A DNA stretch of 64,000 nucleotides from Peronospora farinosa (lineage: Eukaryota > Oomycota > Peronosporomycetes > Peronosporales > Peronosporaceae). The notes below the pieces were generated by a model that was given only the letters and a program-made list of their open reading frames with translations, was not told where the DNA came from and ran no database searches. Both the position numbers and the translations under genes were made by a program. Position 1 is the first letter of the stretch; each line of letters begins with the position of its first letter. Below, one piece after another: positions 54,871 through 64,000 of this stretch. The stretch spans positions 310,001 to 374,000 of the forward strand of contig CANTFK010000164.1 of the NCBI GenBank assembly GCA_947646735.1. The letters are read 5' to 3'.

Positions 54871-57003
54871 ATGCGACTCCAATCTGCAGCTGAAGCAACT
54901 GTAGAGACCTTACTACAGGATAATGCCAATTGTGTAGCACATGTACTACAGAGTAATTATTTCAGTCGTACAGCGTCTCCTTCAATCTCTACTAGTTGGG
55001 AACGTGCTGCATCTCGACCACCAATTAATGTCAGTCCTTATGTTCATACACGTGACTGTGGAGGTCGTCGTCGATCAACGGCTGCGAGTTGTCAAGCAGT
55101 TATTGGTACTTTACAAGACGCCATGCGAGCGTTACACGCCGATGATACAAGCAGTTATCGACATGTCGAGAGTGAACTTTTTGGAGCAGATTTGTTATTG
55201 GATGCTTGTGTTCTTGATTCTTTCGTTCCACGAACAAAAGAGACCCCATATCGCTACGTGGGACTCAAACATGTCAAGTATCAGTCTATGCTCGATGAAC
55301 GACACGCTGAAGAGTTTTTACTTATGGAGACTGTTGGAAGAGGGGTGCATCCGGTATCGAGCAGCAACTTTGTTTTTAAAATGTTGCGGTCCGTGGATGT
55401 CCCGGAAAAGGAATTTGAAATGAGAAACGCCAATAGTCACCATGCTCAGTTACAGGTACATCGTGGTGCCATCCGCGCCATGCTCTTGGTACTGGCTGAG
55501 ACCAGTCATCGAGGGATCCTCAAGATGCAACTGTGGCTGGATGTCGAGCTGACCAAGTGTGCCGAACCTTTTTACGGCGCGTTTTCGAGTTTGCACGACG
55601 CCTACAGCTTGTCGATCCGATATCGACAGCTGGTCGAGAACTACGCTGTGAAGAGTGGAGATAGTGTCGTCACGTCGTCCAATAAGACGTCTCGGCTCGG
55701 CCCCATCGCGTCGCGGTCCAACCGTGAACGCAAGTGTCAAACTTGTCAGCGATCTCTCGGGTTCTTCGCCAGGAAGAAAAACCACTTGTGTAATGTGTGT
55801 GGTATTTTCGTGTGTTCTTCGTGTTTGTCTACGACGTCGTTCCAAAGCTGGAAGCTGTGTGGTCTTTGTTATCAGCGTAACAAGTGTCTTGTGAACCGAA
55901 CTCGAGTGTCCAAGATGGCTTCGATCGCATCAGGTATCGGAGACACCTTCCAATACATCACTCGGATCGGACGTAGCTACAGCAGACAGCGTGAATCGAT
56001 TTTGTTTGCCACGGCAGAAGCTGCTGGTGAACTGCCGCTGGACCCGATGCAGGACACCAAGCAGCGGCCTAATGAATGCTATTCCCGAGAAACAGCCAGG
56101 CGACGTCGCATCGATGATGAGATTCTATTTGACTACGACACCAAACCTCTGGCTAGTAGTGTCGTTGGCGTTCGTCGCGCTGTGCATGGCAATGCAAACA
56201 TGGATCCGCGTCCGCAGACTGTGGACGTCGGCAGATCACAGCCAGTTCAAAAAGACCTGAGCACGAGCCAGGGCCCTGGCGGACGGATTAAAAGCTTGAA
56301 GCAATCGCTACTCCAGAAGGCCGGCAAGGGATCTTACGACCCTCACGAAGACATGAGCAGAGAGCTCAGTGCCTCGTTGTTTGACGGTACGAGCGGCTCA
56401 TTTCGAACAAGTGAGCTGGGTAGTAGCCACGTCCAGATCAGCAGGAGTAGTAGCATTTCCGAACCGACTTTTGAGTCTGTGGTGTCTTCGGACAACAAGG
56501 TGAAGAGCCAAAGTATTAGTAGTAACAGTACCACGAGCTCTGCTAGCGGGGAGCGCCAGGACAGTCCGACTCCCGAGCCTGACATACAGCGGGTTGGCCC
56601 GCAACGCGTTCCTGCTCCTACTGCAACTCCGTCAAAGCTGGTTGAGCAGTCTCACCAAAGTAACTACCCTCCCCGCCGCACCAACCCAATGCACCTCGTG
56701 CACAGCGGCAACGGTCGATCACGTGTTAGCGACTCTTCTCGCAGTAGCAGCTCTTCATTTTCTCGTCGCAGTTCTTCTTCATCATCTTCTCGGCGTACGT
56801 TCCAGGGGTGGGCTACAGCATCTGCCGGTCCGCGTTTGACGTCTTTGAAGAATACTAGAAAAGGGAAGTATGCGGACGAGCACGACAACCATGTACCGTC
56901 CGCTTGGCGCGCGACGACCGGTTCTCCCATTAAAAAAGGCCGCAAGACGTCAAACCTGGCCGTCTTTGATCATCAGCCGCAGGATGGCCGTCTAAGCGCC
57001 TAG
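54871..57003 (+). CDS. FYVE-type zinc-finger protein, 710 aa
   Basis: Start set at the ATG MRLQSAAEATVETLL; the longer frame opens with GTG. Residues about 60-275 resemble the START-like N-terminal region of oomycete FYVE proteins (LLLDACVLDSFVPRTKETPY, YRYVGLKHVKYQSML). A zinc finger at about 289-334 has eight Cys: CQTC, CNVC, CSSC and CGLC. The FYVE basic core RKHHCR is replaced by RKKNHLC, so binding to PI3P is uncertain. The C-terminal 350 residues are Ser-rich and look disordered (SSSSFSRRSSSSSSSRR). Probable role in endosomal membranes or lipid transfer. This family is greatly expanded in oomycetes. No intron. Confidence 0.82.
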   Translation: MRLQSAAEATVETLLQDNANCVAHVLQSNYFSRTASPSISTSWERAASRPPINVSPYVHTRDCGGRRRSTAASCQAVIGTLQDAMRALHADDTSSYRHVESELFGADLLLDACVLDSFVPRTKETPYRYVGLKHVKYQSMLDERHAEEFLLMETVGRGVHPVSSSNFVFKMLRSVDVPEKEFEMRNANSHHAQLQVHRGAIRAMLLVLAETSHRGILKMQLWLDVELTKCAEPFYGAFSSLHDAYSLSIRYRQLVENYAVKSGDSVVTSSNKTSRLGPIASRSNRERKCQTCQRSLGFFARKKNHLCNVCGIFVCSSCLSTTSFQSWKLCGLCYQRNKCLVNRTRVSKMASIASGIGDTFQYITRIGRSYSRQRESILFATAEAAGELPLDPMQDTKQRPNECYSRETARRRRIDDEILFDYDTKPLASSVVGVRRAVHGNANMDPRPQTVDVGRSQPVQKDLSTSQGPGGRIKSLKQSLLQKAGKGSYDPHEDMSRELSASLFDGTSGSFRTSELGSSHVQISRSSSISEPTFESVVSSDNKVKSQSISSNSTTSSASGERQDSPTPEPDIQRVGPQRVPAPTATPSKLVEQSHQSNYPPRRTNPMHLVHSGNGRSRVSDSSRSSSSSFSRRSSSSSSSRRTFQGWATASAGPRLTSLKNTRKGKYADEHDNHVPSAWRATTGSPIKKGRKTSNLAVFDHQPQDGRLSA

Positions 57004-58282
57004 TTGATTGACTAGAACGAGGAATGTTCGAATGGAAGACACCCTTTTCGACGCGTGCTATGCTTTTGAAGGGAGTCATGGGGAAAACTCTCGACCAAAT
57101 GCACGCATCTGCTATTTAACGTGACCTCACCGTCGAATGTCACTGGTATTCTCCCTCTCAATGTTTGCGCTTTGCCGTAAGATAAACAATAAATTTGCTT
57201 GACGTCGTTTAGTCTTTGCTTCATCGAAGAGAGATATACGAGAAGTACAGCCATAGTCTCTAAACGACAGACCTGCTCGTCTTTTTGCTGACAAACGGAT
57301 GGACTCATCATGAAGTATTTATTGTAACTTCTAAGGCTGGAAGCACATTACATTCACTGATTGAAGAGGTACTGTACGATTTGAATGTCAAGGACTTGAC
57401 TCTTTAAAGTTTGTTGAACGACCTCGTCATAATTTAAAGCTTGTCAAAGACTGTGATATACCGACAACCAAAGGGTAGCAAGTCCTTGAGCTTAAGCGGA
57501 ATGCAGCAGTAAAACGACCGGTTCTTTTCTAGTAAGCGCCGGACGCACTTACATGCACTTTAAGTGCAATAGATACAGTAGCCTTAGAAGATAAGCCCCG
57601 CAACATTGTATCCTTCACAAGTCGGTTCCTAGGATCGATTTTTACTACATAAAAGCGCTTGGATATCCCATTCTGGTGACGCAGGTTGTGCGCACATTAC
57701 CCGGTGAGGCCAGCATGTACATGTGTTAGCTACTTCTGCGTCTTTTAACAAAAAAATATTAAGCTTATAAAAAATCTCATAGTAGTAATTAACCTGGTCA
57801 ATTTGACAGGTGACATTAAATATATTGACCAAGTAACAAATGGATTAATGAAATTAGTAGTAACGCGTTACTCGGCACGGCTGGTTATCAAGAATCTTGC
57901 GTCATATGTTGGTACTAATCATCTTTCTTAATGTAACCTTTTTTTGTGCTTCGCGCAACTCAGGACATCCTAATACTTGTTATGCTTCATCACAGGGGGT
58001 GTCGTCACTCGATCTTCTGCAAGTCAATTTTGAGCCTGTTTCTGGCAATGCTGCAACTTTGATTTGTCGCTTCTTTGAATTCCCGAGAGGCAGGTGATAT
58101 CCCATCAAATCATCCAATATTCAACAGTAGCATCTCTAGGCAAACTGTCTCGTGTCAAGCCGTGCAAGTTCAGTCGTGCATTTCTATACAGTACATTGAT
58201 TAAACAAAAGCAGACCCAAACGAAACGACTTGAGTTTTTTTCTTATTTGTTTTTTGACACTACACAATAAGCAGATTCTCTA
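57004..58282. other. Intergenic region between FYVE and bZIP genes
   Basis: About 1.3 kb. Open frames here are short, start with non-ATG codons or have no family resemblance. No RNA gene, repeat or terminator recognised. Confidence 0.5.
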
Positions 58283-58512
58283 ATGCTGATGGAACATCAC
58301 CACACTCAAGGACGATCTAGCTGGACGTCCTCATTGTATTCAAATGCTACAGACACGTCCAGCATCGCTTTACCATTTGATGGACTACATTTATTCGCCT
58401 ATTCGAACAATGAGTAGAAACTCAATCACCACAAAACCAGGACAACAATTGTCATTATCGATCCAACGAGGCTGTATATCATCCAACGCTTCCTCCTCCT
58501 TCACACGACGAT
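58283..58512 (+). other. Uncertain 5' end of the bZIP gene
   Basis: ATG at 58283 opens a protein-like 44-codon frame (MLMEHHHTQGRSSWTSSLYS) ending in a stop at 58415. The bZIP frame is itself open from 58414 without an ATG (HPTLPPPSHDD just before 58513). The two differ by one base, so the true N-terminus may join them through a small indel, sequencing error or unrecognised splice. Confidence 0.4.
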
Positions 58513-59038
58513 ATGACGTCGAGTTTGCTCCGACCGATGGTCGAAGGATCCTCGAATTTTAAGACAAGTGACAAGCCTTTATCAGAGTCTGCAATTGTCA
58601 TACACGTCAAGCGAGTGACAGACGAGAAACGACGAGCAAAACATCGAGAAGCTCAGCGGCGGTTTGTGAATCGGAAGAAGGTACAGCTCCTTCTCTTTTT
58701 TGTGGAAGCTAATGGTTGTTTGATGCTGATCTAAGATTGTTGGATCATGATTCAGATCAAAATGACGCAATTGAAGCAATTGGTGGTCGAGCTGGAAAAA
58801 CGACACTTGTTACTGCAGGCAGTCAGCGAACAGGAGATGTTGGTACGAGACAATTGCGCTTTAATAATGCAGATAAATTTGCAGAAGAAGAACAACCACG
58901 TGGTACGTTTCTTTTGGTTCTTGATTGTGTCAAGTGAAAGAGCTAATATTTATGCTTTTTAATGGTGTCGTTTAGGACGAAGACAAGATAAAGGAGGAAC
59001 ATGGAAGTGGGTGGAAGGTGCAGACATTTGAGTGGTGA
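58513..59038 (+). CDS. bZIP transcription factor, three exons, variant basic region
   Basis: Exons 58513-58680, 58756-58902 and 58976-59038; introns of 75 and 73 nt with GT...AG ends. Splicing keeps frame and gives 125 residues from the ATG at 58513. Exon 1 ends with the basic region (RRAKHREAQRRFVNRKK) and exon 2 holds the zipper (IKMTQLKQLVVELEKRHLLL). Leucines fall at the canonical distance and heptads (L, L, L, then E). Aligning to NxxxxxxxR, the near-invariant Asn is His and the Arg is Val; Asn substitutions are a recognised peculiarity of oomycete bZIPs. The short tail ends VQTFEW. Nuclear sequence-specific regulator by family. The N-terminus may be longer (see 58283-58512). Confidence 0.78.
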
Positions 59039-59389
59039 AGTTGATTTCTACGCCAGCTAAAGAACACCGTAAATAGTGATTGGCAACCCCTCATGCAGTA
59101 ACGGGTTTACCTGTCGTGAGTCTGTTCCCTCATCGATGCGCACGATGACCTTTTTTCGAGCGACACTTGTAAAAGAACGCATGATATCGCATATAAATGT
59201 AACAATGCAGTCATCAACCTTATGCATACACAGACGTCTTGTTTGTCATAGTGGCATAACTACGTCAAAATTTTCTTCTCATGAAGTATGAAACGTTAGT
59301 TACCACATCCTCACCCGTCCCGACTTCCTACCTTCTTCTCTCGACTGGCATTCAGGAGCTCCACCAAGCAAAGCCTACGTGCTACATGC
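59039..59389. other. Intergenic region between convergent bZIP and acyl-CoA dehydrogenase genes
   Basis: About 350 bp separating two converging genes. No coding sequence or distinctive repeat seen. Confidence 0.5.
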
Positions 59390-60637
59390 TTACGGATCCA
59401 TCGACTCACGTGAAAACATCTCCTTAGCGATGATCATGCGTTGAATCTGCGACGTGCCTTCGTAGATCTGGTAGATCTTGGCATCACGGAAAAGCTTCTC
59501 GACCGGATACTCCGTATTGAACCCAGCGCCACCAAAGATCTGAATAGCGTCCGTCGCTACCTTGTTAGCATGGTCACCAGCAAAGCGCTTAGCCATCGAA
59601 GCATACATTGTGTTCTTGCGGCCACAGTCTATCTCGTATGCGGCCTTGTACGTAAGCAGACGGCTTGCCTCAATGCCCGTAGCCATGTCAGCCAACATAA
59701 ACTGGATAGCCTGGTGCATTGCAATAGGTGTACCCATAGTCTTCCGTTCCAAAGCGTACTTCCGAGCTTCATCAAAAGCTCGACGTGCTAATCCAACGGC
59801 ACCGATAGCCACAGGCGGCCGTGTGATGTCAAAAGCCTGCATCGCAATTTTAAACCCATAGCCAGGGTCCCCCAGTACATTTTCTTCTGGTACTACCACG
59901 TCTTCAAAGGTAATACCGCGAGTATCCGAGCAACGTTGTCCAATATTGATCTCCTTACGACCGACAGTAATCCCTGGACTGTCTGCATCAACGATAAATC
60001 CTGTAAAAGCCGAGCCAGCATTCGCTTTCGAGTCAGTCTTGGCCAAGACAAAGAACCATTTGGCTACACCACCATTCGTAATCCACATCTTGGAACCATT
60101 AAGAACCCACTTATCTCCCTTTTTTACAGCTGTTGTCTTTGCAGCAGCGACATCAGAGCCAGCACCTGGTTCCGTAACACAATAAGCAGCTTGCACTGGC
60201 TCGTCAACAAGACGACCAAGATATTTCTTGTTCTGCTCGTCCGTAGCAGCTACTAATAGTGGCGCTGTTGCTAGTCCATTAGCTTCCATTGCTGTAGCCA
60301 TCCCAGTACAGCCATAAGCTAGTTCTTCACCAATAATACAGCCATCTAATGACCCGAGTCCGAGGCCTCCAAACTTCTCAGGAACGTGCGTATTCACAAG
60401 TCCAAGCTCCCATGCCTTTGTAAAGATCTCATGGGGATATTCCATACTTTGATCGTAATGTTTTTCCTTTGGGATCATTTCATCACGTGCAAATTTACGT
60501 GCAAGTTGTTGAAACTCACGCTGATCGTCTGATAGTTTTAATGAAAAGGAAGAAAAGGTCGAGTCGTCTATATGTTGCGCTAGTGCGAAGCAACGTGCGC
60601 CTAATGGACGTAAATGTGGAAGTTTAAGTGACAACAT
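59390..60637 (-). CDS. ACADM: Acyl-CoA dehydrogenase, medium-chain type, mitochondrial, 415 aa
   Basis: FAD enzyme that oxidises acyl-CoA to trans-2-enoyl-CoA, passing electrons to ETF in mitochondrial beta-oxidation. Start set at the [19 protein letters not shown]; the open frame begins upstream with TTG. Residues 1-30 look like a matrix-targeting peptide (Arg/Leu-rich, no acids). Family signatures are present: [14 protein letters not shown] and [20 protein letters not shown]. The catalytic Glu lies in IYEGTSQIQ (Glu 393 here), the MCAD/SCAD position. Blocks [20 protein letters not shown] and [16 protein letters not shown] are closest to MCAD. Length fits the family. No intron. Confidence 0.88.
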   Translation of the reverse strand: MLSLKLPHLRPLGARCFALAQHIDDSTFSSFSLKLSDDQREFQQLARKFARDEMIPKEKHYDQSMEYPHEIFTKAWELGLVNTHVPEKFGGLGLGSLDGCIIGEELAYGCTGMATAMEANGLATAPLLVAATDEQNKKYLGRLVDEPVQAAYCVTEPGAGSDVAAAKTTAVKKGDKWVLNGSKMWITNGGVAKWFFVLAKTDSKANAGSAFTGFIVDADSPGITVGRKEINIGQRCSDTRGITFEDVVVPEENVLGDPGYGFKIAMQAFDITRPPVAIGAVGLARRAFDEARKYALERKTMGTPIAMHQAIQFMLADMATGIEASRLLTYKAAYEIDCGRKNTMYASMAKRFAGDHANKVATDAIQIFGGAGFNTEYPVEKLFRDAKIYQIYEGTSQIQRMIIAKEMFSRESMDP

Positions 60638-60690
60638 GAGTGCGGAAAAAAACAAGAGTGATGGTCTTTGGGTGCGCAACTAGTCGCCAG

Positions 60691-60706
60691 TTTTGAAATG
60701 ACTGCT
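60691..60706 (-). promoter_or_regulatory. Candidate initiator of the acyl-CoA dehydrogenase gene
   Basis: Minus strand GCAGTCATTTCAAAAC, about 55 bp upstream of the ATG, fits the TCAYTYY initiator. Confidence 0.45.
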
Positions 60707-60729
60707 TCCTTGTAAGATACACAGCCAGT

Positions 60730-60777
60730 TTTATGTACCCTACGTAATTAAAAAGAGCCGATTTATGTACCCTACGT
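60730..60777 (-). promoter_or_regulatory. Direct repeat of an ACGT-core motif upstream of the acyl-CoA dehydrogenase gene
   Basis: TTTATGTACCCTACGT occurs at 60730-60745 and 60762-60777. The first extends to TACGTAATTA. A close relative lies upstream of the prolyl-tRNA synthetase gene (63319-63336). ACGT cores are typical bZIP targets. About 95-140 bp from the start codon. Confidence 0.45.
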
Positions 60778-61013
60778 CATTTTGAAAAACCGACGTGAGA
60801 AACGAGATGTAATCTTGAAATAACATTTATAGACGTATTAGCTTCAACTTGTCAAGCGGATATAAAATTATAAGATGCAAATTGTTTTGGGTTATTCTAG
60901 GCAGCACAAATTGATTTGGGCATTTTTCATCTCGCTACTTCTATTTGACACTTCAACATGTCAGTAGTTCGCTGCATGATGTTTGCTTTATTGGTGCTCA
61001 CGTTATCTTCTCT

Positions 61014-63161
61014 CTAGTAGCTACGACCCCAGAGCACCCAGCACTTCGCTGGCTTGCCACTGATAAAGCACTTGGTTTCAGCAGTAACAGGGCTCTCCTC
61101 ATTCTTCGTGAACGGGATGCATAGCGTCTTGGCAGCAGCGCTTGTGGCCGTATTATCGGCCTCCTCTTCCAACCCCATAAGAGTCAGTGACTCCTCGCGA
61201 GACTTGGTCTTGACGATTTCCTCCCACTCAATCTCATTGCAAAACGGAGTCAACACCATGCAGCCATCCTGGAGAGCAGGCATGAAATCTTTCCAGTCTG
61301 TCACCTCACGTATCTGGCTGTCACGCTGAGCAGTAGCACGTTCGAGCATGTCCTGCTGGATCTGCTCAAGAAGAGCCGGGATACGAGAAGCCAGCTCGGT
61401 CTCAGGGACATCCTCCTTGGCCCCATTGTCACGACGTACAACGCGCACCTGCTTCTTTGCGATATCCTTCGGACCAACCTCAAAACGGAGTGGGACACCC
61501 TTAAGCTCCCAGTGGTTGTACTTCCAACCGGGAGTGTACACACGACGTTTGTCCGCCTCAATACGGATACCCGCGTCGGCCAGCTTGGCAACAATCTCGT
61601 CGGCCTTCGCGACGATCTCATCTATCTCGTCTCGGTCCTGGAACAGAATCGGCACCACAATGACCTGGGTGGGCGCTACACGTGGTGGCAGCACCAGTCC
61701 CTTGTCATCGCCGTGCACCATGATCATGACACCCAGCGAACGTGTGGTAAAGCCCCACGAGTTTTGCCACGGGATCAGCTTCTTGCCGTCCTCATACTCA
61801 GCTGCAATGCCAAACATCTTGCCGAAGTTCTGACCAAGCATGTGCGACGTAGCGGCCTGAATACCACGGCCAGTCGAGGGAATAAAGCCCTCAATCGTCG
61901 TGGTGTAGTCGGCACCAGCAAATTTCTCCTTCTCGGTCTTAATGCCCTTGACCATGGGCACAGCGAGCAGTTCCTCGTAACATGCCGCATAGAAGTCCAG
62001 CACAGCACGCACCTCCTCGTCGGCCTCCTCCTTGGTAGCATGTGCCGTGTGACCTTCTTGCCATAGAAACTCGCGCGTACGGATGAACGGCGTGGGATTC
62101 TTGAACTCCCAACGTACGACATTGTTCCATTGGTTGAGCTTCATAGGCAGGTCACGGTGGCTACGGATCCAGTTCTTGAAGGCCGGATACATGATAGTCT
62201 CGCTAGTAGGACGGATAGCAATGGGATCTTTCATCTCAGAGCTGCCGGATTTGGTGACCCAAGCCACTTCAGGTGCAAAACCCTCCAAGTGATCCTTCTC
62301 ACGCTGGAGCTTTTCCTTGGTCACGAACATGGGAAAGTAGCAGTTCTTAACGCCAATAGCTTTGAGATGGCGGTCAAGAAACTGCTGCACACGTTCCCAG
62401 ATCTCATACGAATAAGGGCGTAGAATGTAGCAGCCAGACACGTCGTAGTAGTCAATCATGCCTGACTTGGTAATTGCGTCCGTGTACCAGTCAGCAAAAT
62501 TCTCCTTCTTAGTAACCGACATGCCTTCATTGGTCTTTTGCTCGACAACCTTCTTCTTGTCCTCTTTCTTCGCCTTTTCAGCTTTTCCAGCAGCAGGCAC
62601 AGGAGCAGCTACTGCAGCAGACTCGTCCATTTGAGCAGCAAAGTCTATGACAATAGGCTCGTGGTTGTAATGTTTGACAAACTTCAGCAGATCCTCCGAC
62701 TTGATACTATACGTCTGATCATTGCGTAATGGATGGCAATTGATCTGCGTTGTGTCCAGAAGTGCCTTGTCCAGTACAAGATGTACTTCATTCTTGGAAT
62801 CGTGCATGACACAGAGAGGTGAGACTGACCCTTTTGTGACCTTAAGCGTCGTGTTCAGCACGTCCTCGGAGGCAAATCGAAGGTTCCATTTCTTACCACC
62901 AATACCAGCAGCATTAAGTTGTGTACCGAGTTTTTTTGTGTCCACGACGGTACTCGATGCAGCTGACACAAGAAATAGCCCCTCCTTTTTATCTTTAAAC
63001 ACGAGATTCTTGGTCGATAGGCCCGGTAAATGCGACAGAACTTCAATCACATCTTCCGTTGTAGGTATTTCACGATGTTCATGTTTTTCGTATGCAATGG
63101 AAAGTGCATCGAGAGCTGCAGAGACCTCAATGTCGGCCATCGATTTGTCCAGACTTGTCAT
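61014..63161 (-). CDS. Prolyl-tRNA synthetase with N-terminal YbaK editing domain, 715 aa
   Basis: Class II synthetase charging tRNA-Pro in the cytosol. The first ATG (MTSLDKSMADIEV) is used; a second Met is at residue 8. Residues about 10-165 form a YbaK/ProX-like deacylase domain (LPGLSTKNLVFKDKKEGLFL, VTKGSVSPLCVMHD), expected to hydrolyse mischarged Ala- or Cys-tRNA-Pro. A Lys/Ala-rich linker (195-215) follows. The catalytic core is of the archaeal/eukaryotic type: DWYTDAITKSGMIDYYDVSG, motif 2 near VVRWEFKNPTPFIRTREFLW, GFIPSTGRGIQAATSHMLG, motif 3 GFTTRSLGVMIMVHGDDKG. Then the anticodon-binding domain and a Cys-containing tail ending GRSY as in that subtype. The same fusion is known in some protists such as Plasmodium. 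No intron. Confidence 0.93.
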   Translation of the reverse strand: MTSLDKSMADIEVSAALDALSIAYEKHEHREIPTTEDVIEVLSHLPGLSTKNLVFKDKKEGLFLVSAASSTVVDTKKLGTQLNAAGIGGKKWNLRFASEDVLNTTLKVTKGSVSPLCVMHDSKNEVHLVLDKALLDTTQINCHPLRNDQTYSIKSEDLLKFVKHYNHEPIVIDFAAQMDESAAVAAPVPAAGKAEKAKKEDKKKVVEQKTNEGMSVTKKENFADWYTDAITKSGMIDYYDVSGCYILRPYSYEIWERVQQFLDRHLKAIGVKNCYFPMFVTKEKLQREKDHLEGFAPEVAWVTKSGSSEMKDPIAIRPTSETIMYPAFKNWIRSHRDLPMKLNQWNNVVRWEFKNPTPFIRTREFLWQEGHTAHATKEEADEEVRAVLDFYAACYEELLAVPMVKGIKTEKEKFAGADYTTTIEGFIPSTGRGIQAATSHMLGQNFGKMFGIAAEYEDGKKLIPWQNSWGFTTRSLGVMIMVHGDDKGLVLPPRVAPTQVIVVPILFQDRDEIDEIVAKADEIVAKLADAGIRIEADKRRVYTPGWKYNHWELKGVPLRFEVGPKDIAKKQVRVVRRDNGAKEDVPETELASRIPALLEQIQQDMLERATAQRDSQIREVTDWKDFMPALQDGCMVLTPFCNEIEWEEIVKTKSREESLTLMGLEEEADNTATSAAAKTLCIPFTKNEESPVTAETKCFISGKPAKCWVLWGRSY

Positions 63162-63318
63162 GACTTACTCAAGTGATTTTAATGCAAATGCAGCCAATCG
63201 TCTTGGTGTCCGTGAAAGAAGAGGGACGTGTACGTGTCAACTACTTAGAGTAAGTAATACGAAAGGATTCAAGAGGTCAATTCAAACAGGACAGCTGGCA
63301 TGTTTGTGGTACACGCTA

Positions 63319-63336
63319 AGTACCCGACGTAATTAC
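63319..63336 (-). promoter_or_regulatory. ACGT-core motif upstream of prolyl-tRNA synthetase
   Basis: Minus strand TAATTACGTCGGGTACTT, about 160 bp from the ATG. Matches the acyl-CoA dehydrogenase upstream motif (TAATTACGTAGGGTACAT) at 16 of 18 bases. Confidence 0.4.
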
Positions 63337-63874
63337 AGCCCTTTTCAAATCCCTGATCTCTTTACAATCCTCTGGCTCATTTTTTTCGTACTGTATTAAA
63401 GTGACGGTAGAATAGGCATTTTCATCACCTTGTAATAGAACTAGACCGTACGAATCTATTTGCTGTAGTAAAGACTAATTGACCCCAGTCTCTTTAAAGG
63501 GGTCGGATGTTCAGTCAATTAATGACACGTAGCAGCAGGTTAAATCGAACAAATGTTTGTCATATCTCGTCGTGATAGTATGTGATAAGCTTAAGTAATA
63601 TAGGAGCTCCTATCCGGTACAACTCACTTGCTATTGACATCAATTGCTTTCGTTCATACATTTACAAAGACAATTCGTTTCCTCGCATCTACCATCCAAT
63701 ATAAAATCTCGGTGGCTGCTTGTCGAGAAGGTGACAGTAACAGCTTGTGTCAACTATTACCGCAGCATGTGGAGCCGCTACAATCTGGTAGGTATCAGCT
63801 GGTAATGCAGGAAGAAAATATTACGTGATGGGACTGCTAACCTGTATGGAACCAAGGGGGAGAGTCACAGCCAG
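63337..63874. other. Intergenic region before the last gene
   Basis: No gene I can support. Has an inverted repeat GACCCC/GGGGTC near 63481-63504. A non-ATG frame around 63690-63790 (SVAACREGDSNSLCQLLPQ) faintly recalls an ankyrin repeat but is too short to call. Confidence 0.45.
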
Positions 63875-63890
63875 TTCATTCGTTTGAGAT
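63875..63890 (+). promoter_or_regulatory. Candidate initiator of the secreted-protein gene
   Basis: TTCATTCGTTTGAGAT, about 37-52 bp before the ATG at 63927, fits the TCAYTYY initiator with a T-rich flank. Confidence 0.45.
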
Positions 63891-63926
63891 TGTGCCAAGG
63901 AATTATCCCTTTGACTTGTCAGAATC

Positions 63927-64000
63927 ATGAAGCTCCTGCTTGCAGCATTCGTAGTGATTGCAGCTCTGTCTTCGGTCGTAAATGCGCTAGACCGATACAA
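63927..64000 (+). CDS. Secreted protein, 5' end only (cut by window edge)
   Basis: The ATG opens 24 codons to the window end: MKLLLAAFVVIAALSSVVNA then LDRY. The first 20 residues are a textbook signal peptide (basic n-region, long hydrophobic core, AxA-like VNA site). The mature part is outside the window, so the class (effector, hydrolase, elicitor) cannot be judged. Confidence 0.7.
   Translation, partial: MKLLLAAFVVIAALSSVVNALDRY

Larger units (their letters stand above)
60638..61013. other. Intergenic region upstream of the acyl-CoA dehydrogenase gene
   Basis: 376 bp between the ATG of one minus-strand gene and the stop of the next. Contains the initiator-like site and the paired 16-bp repeat described separately; the rest is AT-rich without coding features. 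Confidence 0.6.

Noticed and set aside
57012..57311. 99-codon minus-strand frame downstream of the FYVE gene
   Set aside because: No family resemblance, no promoter-like signal, Ser/Cys-rich random look.
53671..58282. tRNA or other structured RNA genes in the intergenic gaps
   Set aside because: No cloverleaf or conserved box recognised by eye. A covariance-model scan would settle it.
59390..60679. Longer N-terminus for the acyl-CoA dehydrogenase
   Set aside because: The longer frame starts with TTG. The ATG at 60637 gives a sensible targeting peptide.
63628..63828. 66-codon frame before the last gene
   Set aside because: Starts with TTG. The faint ankyrin resemblance is too short to support a gene.

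Overview
This window comes from an oomycete nuclear genome, most likely Peronosporales (Phytophthora or a downy mildew); I cannot place the genus. The evidence is mostly intronless genes with short intergenic gaps at the right end, a YbaK-type editing domain fused to prolyl-tRNA synthetase, a FYVE-type protein with a degenerate finger, a variant bZIP, TCAYTYY-like initiators just upstream of start codons, and Ty3/Gypsy elements with a second RNase H.

About 50 kb on the left is nested retrotransposon sequence. Positions 1-1545 hold two inverted Gypsy pol fragments. A decayed Copia element (Copia-1, minus strand) runs from about 25,986 down to 1,546. It is split inside its integrase by 20.4 kb (3,384-23,821) of tandem repeat: eleven 1,836-bp units of a second Copia element (Copia-2), each one LTR plus a damaged RT-RNase H segment, closed by a twelfth LTR. 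Units are nearly identical, and every copy has YVDG where the RT catalytic motif should read YVDD.

25,987-36,258 is a frameshifted Ty3/Gypsy element (Gypsy-A) with two 1.0-1.2 kb LTRs. 36,664-49,906 is a complete, young-looking 13.2-kb relative (Gypsy-B) with near-identical LTRs and a 4-bp target duplication. Gypsy-B carries intact gag, an intact 1.9-kilocodon pol with protease, RT, two RNase H domains, integrase and chromodomain, and, on the opposite strand between pol and the 3' LTR, an intact 843-residue antisense ORF. The decamer CCAGATCGCG recurs in three different tandem repeats of Gypsy-B (LTR, pol, antisense ORF), and GATCGC/GCGATC is strongly enriched across the element. This pair, an accessory antisense protein plus an element-wide DNA motif, is my best candidate for an undescribed system.

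49,911-64,000 is a normal gene region: TE relics and a small secretory ORF, then an RCC1-repeat/double-BTB protein (+), a FYVE-type protein (+), a three-exon bZIP (+), a medium-chain-type acyl-CoA dehydrogenase (-), a YbaK-prolyl-tRNA synthetase (-), and the start of a secreted protein cut by the window end (+). Start codons were moved to real ATGs wherever the longest open frame began with TTG or GTG.
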